A model generated the notes under the pieces. That model did no database searches and had not been told where the DNA came from. It worked only from the letters and a program-made list of their open reading frames with translations. A program made the translations under genes and the position numbers. From contig PSPM01000032.1 in NCBI GenBank assembly GCA_004195435.1, positions 1 to 5,308 on the forward strand: a stretch of DNA of 5,308 nt, read 5' to 3'. How positions within the stretch are numbered: the first letter of the stretch is position 1; the number at the start of each line of letters is the position of its first letter. Of this stretch, positions 1 through 4,950 are shown one piece after another. This stretch comes from Candidatus Parvarchaeota archaeon (lineage in GTDB: Archaea; Nanobdellota; Nanobdellia; Pacearchaeales; GW2011-AR1).

Positions 1-363
1 TCTACTGAGAACTAATAATATTATTAGAACAATACAAAGGAACATAAAACTATATAGCATAGCTTTTCTAATTTTTTCATCTTTAGTTTCAAATATTTCA
101 CTAGATTTACTAAAATCCTCCGATTTTTCAGTTTCTGAATGTAAAATAATTTTAGTTGGTTGCATATTTGCTTGTTCAATTAATTCCACATTTTTATCAA
201 ATACATCAAGATTATTCTTTTGAGATTCATTTTCAAGTTCACTAAGTGCTTCTCCAGCAAGGGTAACTTCAGCATCAGTTTCTTCATCTGCCTGATTAGA
301 GTCTTCAGGAATTTCTAAACAAGAATTTTCTCCATTTTTGGTTGAAATTCCAAGTTTTACCAT
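1..363 (-). pseudogene. C-terminal part of LTD surface protein, out of frame with its N-terminal part; runs off left edge
   Basis: This frame is open from just after a TGA at 379-381 to the left edge and encodes an acidic, Ser/Glu/Asn-rich stretch beginning around NGENSCLEIPED and continuing through SELENES and EKSEDFSKSSE. It ends in a hydrophobic helix (MLYSFMFLCIVLIILLVLSR) at the window edge. That architecture, a flexible acidic stalk followed by a C-terminal membrane anchor, is typical of archaeal surface proteins and would complete the lamin-tail-domain protein encoded in the neighbouring frame (305-718). The first ATG in this frame is at 361-363, but no TATA box or ribosome-binding site precedes it and the frame has no N-terminal domain of its own. 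I therefore read it as the displaced 3' half of one gene, broken by an indel between 305 and 378. A sequencing or assembly error is a real alternative. A separate small tail-anchored protein is possible but less likely. Confidence 0.6.
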
Positions 364-718
364 TATCTTGGCTATCTTTCAAGATAGAAGTATCTATAGT
401 AATTTCTCCGGATTTCAAAAAAATTCTTTCATCAGAGTTATCTAACCATTGTTTTTCAAAATTAATTATATAATATCCTCTAAAAGAGCCAGTAAGATTA
501 ATGATATCTTGGTCATTATTTTCTAGAAAATAATTTTCTAAATTAACTTCTTCTTCAGAATATAATTCAACCCATTCGTTACCAGAATCTGAACCAGGGG
601 GATTAAGTTCAACTTCAGTTATAGATAAAGAAAAAACAAAATTAAGATTAATAACCATAACTATCATAATAAACAAGAAAACCTTCAGAATCCCTAATGA
701 AGATAGAATCTTTATCAT
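305..718 (-). pseudogene. Secreted lamin-tail-domain (LTD) protein, N-terminal part, truncated by probable frameshift
   Basis: The recognisable part starts at SITEVELNPPGSDSGNEW and continues through WVELYS, a YYIINF strand, NSDERIFLKSG and KDSQDNGKTW. This series is typical of the lamin-tail domain, an immunoglobulin-like beta fold found on many secreted archaeal and bacterial proteins, often beside nucleases. Ahead of it lies a hydrophobic segment (LKVFLFIMIVMVINLNFVFS) that fits a signal peptide. After the conserved KTW the frame drifts into NFNQKWRKFLFRNS and stops at 305. The sequence resumes as an acidic stalk plus membrane helix in another frame. The start is uncertain. ATG at 718 gives the best signal peptide but overlaps the upstream nuclease gene by 71 bp. 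ATG at 667 or 658 overlaps it by only 20 or 11 bp but leaves a poor signal. The frame is open to an ATG at 763. The gene follows the SNase-LTD gene and is probably co-transcribed with it. Confidence 0.7.
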
Positions 719-1379
719 CGTTCCAGACCTTTTCTTTGCCCCAATATAATTTTTCATTTTCATCTACTCCTTTTGAAGAATACAATTTAAATTTCTCAGA
801 ATAAAAATTTGCAAATTCATAAGTTTTAGTGCTTTCATCTTTTATTTTCCATCCGGCAAGATTTCCACAATCATTTTCAATATAAACGTATTCATCTTTT
901 TTATTTATTTCTACATTCAAACATCCTTCCTCAACAGAGTTTTTCCAGATTCCTAATTTTTTATCTCTAGCTTTATTTTCTGCTTTCTTAAATTTCTTTA
1001 ATTCCTCATTTTCAACTATGTAAGGATGAGCCAAACCTAACTCAACAATTTCAAGATTCAAATAGTTATCATTTAGAAAAAGTCTTCCAAGTTCTCTGCC
1101 ATATTTTCCAACACCTTCGGTTTCCATTTCTAGTGTCAATTTTTCAAAATTTTTCAAATATTTAGTGGCTTCCTCATAGCCAAATTCCCATTTTTCAGGA
1201 GAATTAATATTTAGAAGCCTAACTTTTCTACCATCATTTAATTCAATAGTATCTCCATCAATAACTCTTCCAATGACAACTTTCTCTCTCTCATCAGACC
1301 CAATAAAAAAGAAAAAATAATTTCCAATGAAGAGCAAAGTAAAAGAAATAGAAATAAAAAAAGAGACTTTTTTATTCAT
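648..1379 (-). CDS. Membrane-anchored thermonuclease (SNase) with C-terminal lamin-tail domain
   Basis: This 243-residue protein has an N-terminal membrane helix or uncleaved signal (residues 5-27), a staphylococcal-nuclease-like domain (about 34-147) and a C-terminal lamin-tail domain (about 152-243, ending WNDDKDSIFIRDSEGFLVYY). In the nuclease domain the motif VIDGDTIEL supplies the metal ligand D43, VRLL supplies R54, SPE supplies E62 and KYGRELGR supplies R95. These match Asp21, Arg35, Glu43 and Arg87 of S. aureus nuclease. The second metal ligand (Asp40 there) is Asn59 here. SNase enzymes cleave DNA and RNA using calcium; the lamin-tail domain probably binds a surface or a partner. C153 and C171 could form a disulfide outside the cell. 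The start codon overlaps the stop of the upstream 125-residue gene by one base (TAATG), with no clear Shine-Dalgarno, suggesting translational coupling. The family call is firm; target and location are inferred. Confidence 0.9.
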   Translation of the reverse strand: MNKKVSFFISISFTLLFIGNYFFFFIGSDEREKVVIGRVIDGDTIELNDGRKVRLLNINSPEKWEFGYEEATKYLKNFEKLTLEMETEGVGKYGRELGRLFLNDNYLNLEIVELGLAHPYIVENEELKKFKKAENKARDKKLGIWKNSVEEGCLNVEINKKDEYVYIENDCGNLAGWKIKDESTKTYEFANFYSEKFKLYSSKGVDENEKLYWGKEKVWNDDKDSIFIRDSEGFLVYYDSYGY

Positions 1380-1391
1380 TAATAAGGTCTT
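1375..1391. repeat. 17-bp direct repeat, copy 1 (at stop/start junction)
   Basis: TTCATTAATAAGGTCTT occurs here and again, identically, at 1625-1641, 250 bp away. This copy contains the TAATG where the 125-residue gene stops and the nuclease gene starts. In this copy the minus strand reads KRPY-stop, whereas in the other copy it reads DLINE in a different frame, so the identity cannot be due to protein conservation. Confidence 0.75.
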
Positions 1392-1756
1392 TTTCGTTTC
1401 AACTCAGTTAAACTTTCCTTATTAGCATAAATTTCGAATCTATCATCATCAGGAAATCCTACTACTAAATAAACATCCTTGATATCTAAAACTTCTGAAG
1501 GATCTCTATAACTGCCATCTCTTTCTACTGGCTCTTTATTAGAATAGCTATTATTTGGCCCTTCATTATCTTCTGAATAAGGGGAATGTTCTCTCTCAAA
1601 AACTACTCTCGCATTAATAGCTCCTTCATTAATAAGGTCTTGTAGAGGGATTTCAGATTCATAATTTGATTTTCTTCTATTATGGCAAGTAGAATGACGA
1701 TCTCCAGAATATAAATCGTTATCTTCTCTTATTCTTTCTCTATGTTTTCCAACCAT
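1379..1756 (-). CDS. Hypothetical hydrophilic protein, 125 residues
   Basis: I do not recognise the family. The protein is strongly charged and polar, with no signal peptide or membrane helix. The N-terminal third is rich in Arg, His and Asn (MVGKHRERIREDN, then HSTCHNRRKSNYE). The middle is a low-complexity stretch rich in Ser, Asn, Glu and Pro (HSPYSEDNEGPNNSYSNKEP). The C-terminal part looks folded, with predicted beta strands DVYLVVGFPDDDRFEIYA followed by a short helix and a basic tail (LKRKRPY). The start is supported by a TATA box about 26-29 bp upstream, the usual spacing for a leaderless archaeal transcript. It is the first gene of the unit that continues, by a 1-bp TAATG overlap, into the membrane nuclease. 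Co-transcription suggests a linked role, such as a cytoplasmic partner or regulator of the nuclease, but nothing in the sequence shows this. Confidence 0.7.
   Translation of the reverse strand: MVGKHRERIREDNDLYSGDRHSTCHNRRKSNYESEIPLQDLINEGAINARVVFEREHSPYSEDNEGPNNSYSNKEPVERDGSYRDPSEVLDIKDVYLVVGFPDDDRFEIYANKESLTELKRKRPY
1625..1641. repeat. 17-bp direct repeat, copy 2 (inside the 125-residue gene)
   Basis: This is an exact copy of positions 1375-1391, lying inside the coding region for the 125-residue protein (residues DLINE). The two copies are read in different frames. Confidence 0.75.
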
Positions 1757-1777
1757 AAAATGTAAAATGTAATTTAC

Positions 1778-1790
1778 TTTTTAAATTTAA
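1778..1790 (-). promoter_or_regulatory. Probable TATA box for the 125-residue gene / nuclease / LTD unit
   Basis: The minus strand reads TTAAATTTAAAAA here. Its centre lies about 26-29 bp upstream of the ATG at 1756, the archaeal TATA-to-start spacing expected if transcription begins at or next to the start codon. The element overlaps the stop codon of the DUF192 gene (1787-1789), so the promoter is embedded in the 3' end of the preceding gene. Confidence 0.5.
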
Positions 1791-2254
1791 CTATAAACAA
1801 AACTAACTTTTTTACCAATATCAATTAATTTTTCCTCAGAAATACCTGCATTTATTTCCAAAACATATTTCGCTTTATTGCCAGGAGTATAAACTTGACA
1901 TGGATCACTTTCACAAGGAGGAATGTTTTCCAAAACATAAACAATTTTTAGGCCTTCATCTATCCAGATGATATCTAAAGGAATTAGAGTATTTTTCATC
2001 CAAAAAGAATATGTTCCTTCTTCTTCCCAAGTAAAAAGCACCCCCTCATTTTCTTCTAACTTTTCTCTGAACATCAAACCTTTAGCTTTTTCTTCAGGAG
2101 TGCTAACAATTTCAACTTCAAAACAAACATCATTTATACAAACTTTATCTAGATCAATTTCTTGATTATTTACATAAAAAGAAAAAATAAGAACTAATAT
2201 GAACATAGAGATTATCAAAATCAATTCAGTTTTTATTTTTATATTAATTTTCAT
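1787..2254 (-). CDS. Membrane-anchored DUF192 (UPF0127) family protein
   Basis: This 155-residue protein has an N-terminal membrane helix (about residues 10-28) followed by a complete DUF192 domain (about 37-153). The family signature is clear: FEVEIVSTPEEKAKGLMFRE, then SFWMKNTLIPLDIIWID at 83-99, then PPCESDPCQVY at 112-122 and VLEINAG at 131-137. DUF192 proteins are small, mostly beta, usually exported or membrane-tethered, and of unknown biochemical role. Four cysteines (C39, C44, C114, C119) lie on the presumed outer side and could form two disulfides; C114 and C119 flank the conserved PC-x4-C-x-Y segment. The start codon overlaps the stop of the deacylase gene as ATGA (2251-2254), so the two are probably co-transcribed and translationally coupled, although no functional link between them is obvious. 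The domain call is secure. Confidence 0.9.
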   Translation of the reverse strand: MKINIKIKTELILIISMFILVLIFSFYVNNQEIDLDKVCINDVCFEVEIVSTPEEKAKGLMFREKLEENEGVLFTWEEEGTYSFWMKNTLIPLDIIWIDEGLKIVYVLENIPPCESDPCQVYTPGNKAKYVLEINAGISEEKLIDIGKKVSFVYS

Positions 2255-2730
2255 AGTTCTAAAATTTCTTCATCGCAATTTAAGGAATCATAATATTTCT
2301 TTAAGTTTTCATGTGTAACGACAATTGTCACAGTATTAATATTAGGATGAAAACCAACTTTTTCCGCTTCCCAAACTTCACTGCTCAAAATTAATTTAAC
2401 ATTTTTTTTATTACAGTTAATCATCCCAAAAATACTAACACTTCCAGGTTTTAATTTCAATATTTCTAATAGTTCAGATTCGCTAGCAAAATGTAATTTT
2501 CTAACTTTTAAATATTTTCTAAGCTTTTTTGTATCAAGTCTTTTTTCAGCAGACATGCCAATTAAATAAAATTCATTTTTTTCATCTTTCAAAAAAAGAC
2601 ATTTACAATGCAAGCCAGGAATATCATTTTTTATTTTCTTAGATTCTTTAACTGTAAATACTGCAGGATGCTTATATTCATCAAAATTAATTTTGTTTTT
2701 CTGTAAAAATGATAAAAGTTTTTTATGCAT
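2251..2730 (-). CDS. YbaK/ProX-family aminoacyl-tRNA deacylase (prolyl-tRNA editing domain)
   Basis: This 159-residue, single-domain protein belongs to the YbaK/ProX editing superfamily, whose members hydrolyse misacylated tRNAs such as Ala-tRNA(Pro) in trans. Visible landmarks are YKHPAVFTV (residues 19-27), the KCLFLKDE segment with the Lys (K43) at the position of the family's essential lysine, the strand FYLIG, KLHFASESELLEILKLKPG (79-96), GSVSIFGMIN (96-105) and FHPNINTVTI (127-136). The spacing and the GSVS-FG-N and FHP-N-T motifs resemble the freestanding ProXp-ala/PrdX group most closely, but the exact tRNA specificity cannot be read from sequence alone. The frame is open to an ATG at 2769. 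I chose the ATG at 2730 because the promoter TATA box (2750-2759) would otherwise lie inside the gene, and because MHKKLLSFL begins the typical first helix. It probably acts in the cytoplasm and is the first gene of the operon with the DUF192 gene. Confidence 0.88.
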   Translation of the reverse strand: MHKKLLSFLQKNKINFDEYKHPAVFTVKESKKIKNDIPGLHCKCLFLKDEKNEFYLIGMSAEKRLDTKKLRKYLKVRKLHFASESELLEILKLKPGSVSIFGMINCNKKNVKLILSSEVWEAEKVGFHPNINTVTIVVTHENLKKYYDSLNCDEEILEL

Positions 2731-2749
2731 ATAATATATCATAAAAACC

Positions 2750-2759
2750 TTTATATAAA
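2750..2759. promoter_or_regulatory. Shared palindromic TATA box of a divergent, leaderless promoter
   Basis: TTTATATAAA is a perfect 10-bp palindrome. Exactly 19 bases separate it from the A of each flanking ATG: 2731-2749 towards the deacylase start at 2730, and 2760-2778 towards the redoxin start at 2779. The centre is 24.5 bp from both starts, as expected when one TATA box serves two leaderless transcripts. The plus-strand flank (AAAAACC, 2744-2750) looks like an archaeal BRE, whereas the minus-strand flank (AATTATA) fits less well. TFIIB may therefore favour transcription towards the redoxin. Confidence 0.75.
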
Positions 2760-2778
2760 TATAATTCATAATAGGAAA

Positions 2779-3009
2779 ATGAGCGTGATAGTTTATTCAA
2801 CTCCCACTTGTCCTTGGTGTAAACGAGTGAAAGAATTTCTTAAGAAAGAAAAAGTTTCTTTTAAAGAAGTAGATGTATCGGAAGATGAAAAAGCAGTAGA
2901 TGAAATGGTAAAAAAATCCGGCCAAAAAGGAGTTCCAGTAACAGATATAAACGGAAAAATAATAGTAGGATATCAAGAGGAAGAATTAAAGAAAGCTCTG
3001 AAGAAATAA
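2779..3009 (+). CDS. Small glutaredoxin-like thiol redoxin (CPWC)
   Basis: This 76-residue protein has a single thioredoxin fold: strand VIVYSTP, active site CPWC (C11-C14) at the start of the first helix, strand VSFKEVDVS, the cis-proline loop GVPV (P53), strand IIVGY and a final helix. The length and CPWC site match the glutaredoxin-like/NrdH/YruB-type redoxins, which shuttle electrons to ribonucleotide reductase, peroxiredoxins or oxidised proteins in the cytoplasm. The frame is open to an ATG at 2725, but that start would lie upstream of the TATA box. The ATG at 2779 begins directly at the first strand and sits 24.5 bp from the TATA centre, so it is the likely start. Its stop overlaps the start of the reductase by one base (TAATG), making the reductase its likely electron donor. 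GVPVTDINGK is slightly unusual, since most relatives have a longer hydrophobic strand after the cis-proline. Confidence 0.9.
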   Translation: MSVIVYSTPTCPWCKRVKEFLKKEKVSFKEVDVSEDEKAVDEMVKKSGQKGVPVTDINGKIIVGYQEEELKKALKK

Positions 3010-3941
3010 TGGAAGAATATGATTTTATAATAATCGGCGCTGGAGGAACAGGACTTGCAGCAGCAATGTATGGGGCAAGATTAGGATTAAAAAATCTCTG
3101 TTTAGGATATTCTCACGGAACCGAATTACCAGTAGGAGGCGTAATCACAACAACTAACGTTGTGGAGAATTACCCAGGATTTATTAAATTAACAGGAACA
3201 GAACTTGCAGATAAAATAAGGGATCATGCAAAAGAATACGATTTAGTCTCAATAAAAGAAGAAAAAGTAGAAGAAATAAGAAAATTAAACAAGAAATTTT
3301 CTATAAAAACCAATAAGTCTAATTATGAAGCAAAAGCAGTTCTATTTGCAACAGGAACAAAATGGAGAAAACTAGATGTTCCAGGTTCAAAAGAATTTGA
3401 AAATAAAGGAATTTCTTATTGTGCTTTATGTGATGGCCCAATATTCAAAAATAAAGTTGTAGGAGTTGTAGGGGGTGCAGATTGGGCTGCTAAGGATGCC
3501 CTGCTTCTTTCAGAACATGCAAAGAAAGTTTACATGATTTATAGGGGAGAACAAATTCACCCAGAACCAATCAATTTAGAGAGAATTAAAAAAAATAAAA
3601 AAATAGAGGTAATAAATAACACGAATGTAACGGAAATTAAAGGATCTAATTTATTAGAAGAAGTAACTTTTGATAATCCCTATAAGGGAAAAAAGAATTT
3701 GAAATTAGACGGATTATTCATAGCTATTGGACACCTTTTCTTATCAGAATTAGCAAAGCCATTAGGAGTAAAATTTTCAAAAAAGGGAGAGATAATGATA
3801 AATCATCAAACATCTGAAACAAATGTACCCGGGGTTTTTGCAGCCGGAGATGTAGCAGACAAACCATTTAAACAACTTATAACCGGAGTAGCAGAAGGAT
3901 GTACAGCGGCCTATTCAGCTTATTTATATATTAATCAATAA
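3009..3941 (+). CDS. trxB: Thioredoxin-reductase-like flavoprotein disulfide reductase with atypical nucleotide site
   Basis: This 310-residue protein has the low-molecular-weight thioredoxin reductase layout. An FAD-binding Rossmann motif GAGGTG lies at residues 10-15, VENYPGF at 52-58, an ATG motif at 114-116, the redox-active CALC-DG at 138-143, the second nucleotide-binding segment at 152-187, and the FAD-closing GVFAAGDV at 275-282 followed by KQLITGVAEG. It should reduce the disulfide of the redoxin encoded one base upstream. The NADPH site is unusual. The canonical GGGDSA reads GGADWA (155-160) and the HRR-x3-R arginine cluster reads YRGEQIHPEP (178-187), so two of the residues that normally grip the 2'-phosphate are missing. 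NADH, a deazaflavin or another donor is possible. Thioredoxin reductases not using NADPH are known in archaea, for example Thermoplasma and methanogens. Its stop codon overlaps the convergent membrane gene by 7 bp. Confidence 0.92.
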   Translation: MEEYDFIIIGAGGTGLAAAMYGARLGLKNLCLGYSHGTELPVGGVITTTNVVENYPGFIKLTGTELADKIRDHAKEYDLVSIKEEKVEEIRKLNKKFSIKTNKSNYEAKAVLFATGTKWRKLDVPGSKEFENKGISYCALCDGPIFKNKVVGVVGGADWAAKDALLLSEHAKKVYMIYRGEQIHPEPINLERIKKNKKIEVINNTNVTEIKGSNLLEEVTFDNPYKGKKNLKLDGLFIAIGHLFLSELAKPLGVKFSKKGEIMINHQTSETNVPGVFAAGDVADKPFKQLITGVAEGCTAAYSAYLYINQ

Positions 3942-4558
3942 ATTTTACTAGCTCTTTTCTCTCTCCAAAATAATTTAACAACAATCCAATTAGTAACAAA
4001 AACTAATAGGAACATTGCCATAAACCATTGTAAAGGATACCAAAAACCAAAATCAAAGTTGGCACAATTACTAAAAACACAGTTTACATTTTCTTCATAT
4101 GTTGTAACTAATCTTGTAGCAAAAAATACAATTATTAATTGTATAAAACTCAATTTCCAAGCATCTTTTCTTTTCAAACCTATCAAATAGATTAACACAA
4201 GGGCCAAAGGAACTGTAATTAAATGTTGAGAACTAATTATTTTTCCAAGCAAGGGGCCTTCAATAAAAAAATAATCTGCAATGTTAAATAAACTATGGCC
4301 TTTAATCAAATGATAATAAAAATCAATGTTCCAGAAAATGTAAGGTATTCCTAATATATTCAATTGACTCAAAATCAAAGAACTATCTTTTTTCAGAGTT
4401 CCAATTCCAAGCAAAATCATTCCAATATAAGAAAACCACAAAATTGATGCAAGTCCCAAATCACGCTGTGTGTTTTGATAAAGAGTATTAATAACAGCTG
4501 TAATTCCTATAATCAAAAATAAAATCCCTGCAAATCTAAAAAAATTATCTTTTTCCAT
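3935..4558 (-). CDS. Polytopic membrane protein of unknown function, about six helices
   Basis: This 207-residue protein shows about six hydrophobic helices, near residues 8-26, 38-55, 61-83, 110-128, 135-153 and 175-198, with a basic C-terminal tail (REKRASKIY) that suggests a cytoplasmic C-terminus. I do not recognise the family. Polar residues near the membrane may be functional: H83 and H88 in the third helix/loop, SSQHLITVP at 109-117, and a loop EENVNCVFSNC with C160 and C165 that could be a disulfide or metal site. A TATA-like element centred about 27 bp ahead of the ATG supports the start at 4558 and a leaderless message. That element overlaps the stop codon of the Hjc-like gene. The gene faces the reductase tail to tail, overlapping it by 7 bp, so the two are not co-transcribed and their proximity says little about function. 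Confidence 0.8.
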   Translation of the reverse strand: MEKDNFFRFAGILFLIIGITAVINTLYQNTQRDLGLASILWFSYIGMILLGIGTLKKDSSLILSQLNILGIPYIFWNIDFYYHLIKGHSLFNIADYFFIEGPLLGKIISSQHLITVPLALVLIYLIGLKRKDAWKLSFIQLIIVFFATRLVTTYEENVNCVFSNCANFDFGFWYPLQWFMAMFLLVFVTNWIVVKLFWREKRASKIY

Positions 4559-4579
4559 TTTTTATATTAATCCTCTTAT

Positions 4580-4594
4580 TTATTTATATATTTA
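4580..4594 (-). promoter_or_regulatory. Probable TATA box for the membrane protein gene
   Basis: The minus strand reads TAAATATATAAATAA, centred about 27-29 bp upstream of the ATG at 4558. It overlaps the stop codon of the Hjc-like gene (4592-4594). A GAGG stands about 15 bp ahead of the ATG, but TATA spacing suggests transcription starts downstream of it, so it probably does not serve as a ribosome-binding site. Confidence 0.5.
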
Positions 4595-4930
4595 TTTCTC
4601 AAAAAATTGGCTAAATCTCAGTCCTTTTTCTTTTGCTTTTTTTAAACTGATAACCCAATTTTTCCCAGAATCCACAAGTTCCTTGGGATTCAAAAATAAC
4701 CATCCTTCTCTATTGAATCTCAATGCTATAATTGGATTAAGATTTATCATCTTAGAAAATAAAATAAAATCTTCAATTTGCATCTTAGAAATATAAATTC
4801 TGTCTTTTCTACTTGATTTTGCCTCTATAGTAAATCCCTTCCTATTAATTTTTCCAACAATCAAATCACAAGGAGAATCATCATTAACTCCTGAACCCGC
4901 AACATTAGAACCCTTTTTTTTATTAGACAT
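4592..4930 (-). CDS. hjc: Holliday junction resolvase Hjc homologue lacking the N-terminal catalytic helix
   Basis: This 112-residue protein is clearly archaeal Hjc from residue 10 onward: VAGSG, then SPCDLIVG with the metal ligand D22, then FTIEAKSS with the E36-x-K38 pair, then RIYISKMQIEDFILFSK, PIIALRFNREGWLFL and a C-terminal helix. Hjc cleaves four-way DNA junctions symmetrically during recombination and repair. In ordinary Hjc the N-terminal KKGS motif is followed by a helix containing AERELV and ending in an Arg just before VAGSG. Here KKKGSN runs directly into VAGSG, so about 18-19 residues are missing. These include the conserved first catalytic Glu, its adjacent Arg and the Arg before the loop. 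The reading frame is intact. A TATA box centred 26 bp upstream supports this ATG, and no upstream extension restores the segment. The product is probably inactive as a classical resolvase, unless the gap is an assembly error. Confidence 0.85.
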   Translation of the reverse strand: MSNKKKGSNVAGSGVNDDSPCDLIVGKINRKGFTIEAKSSRKDRIYISKMQIEDFILFSKMINLNPIIALRFNREGWLFLNPKELVDSGKNWVISLKKAKEKGLRFSQFFEK

Positions 4931-4950
4931 AAAGAATACAAGAAGAATTA

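Noticed and set aside
361..363. ATG as an independent start for the stalk/anchor protein
   Set aside because: There is no TATA box or ribosome-binding site, it lies inside the LTD frame, and its first residues show no signal peptide, so a displaced 3' half is simpler.
1968..2165. Open frame of 65 codons on the plus strand
   Set aside because: It lies wholly antisense to the conserved DUF192 coding region, is Ser-rich as reversed AT-rich coding DNA often is, and has no promoter or recognisable domain.
2731..2769. 13-residue N-terminal extension of the deacylase
   Set aside because: It would place the promoter inside the gene and overlap the divergent promoter; MHKKLLSFL at 2730 is the natural start.
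2725..2778. 18-residue N-terminal extension of the redoxin
   Set aside because: It would start upstream of the TATA box, has no counterpart in redoxins, and the ATG at 2779 starts the first beta strand directly.
3942..3960. T-rich stretch after the reductase as a terminator
   Set aside because: The T runs are only four long, interrupted, and lie within the coding region of the opposite gene in generally AT-rich DNA, so they are not distinguishable from background.
4840..4930. An intron or alternative frame supplying the missing Hjc segment
   Set aside because: The deoxynucleotide sequence runs continuously from the KKKGSN codons to the VAGSG codons; no bases are present that could encode the missing helix, and splicing can only remove sequence.
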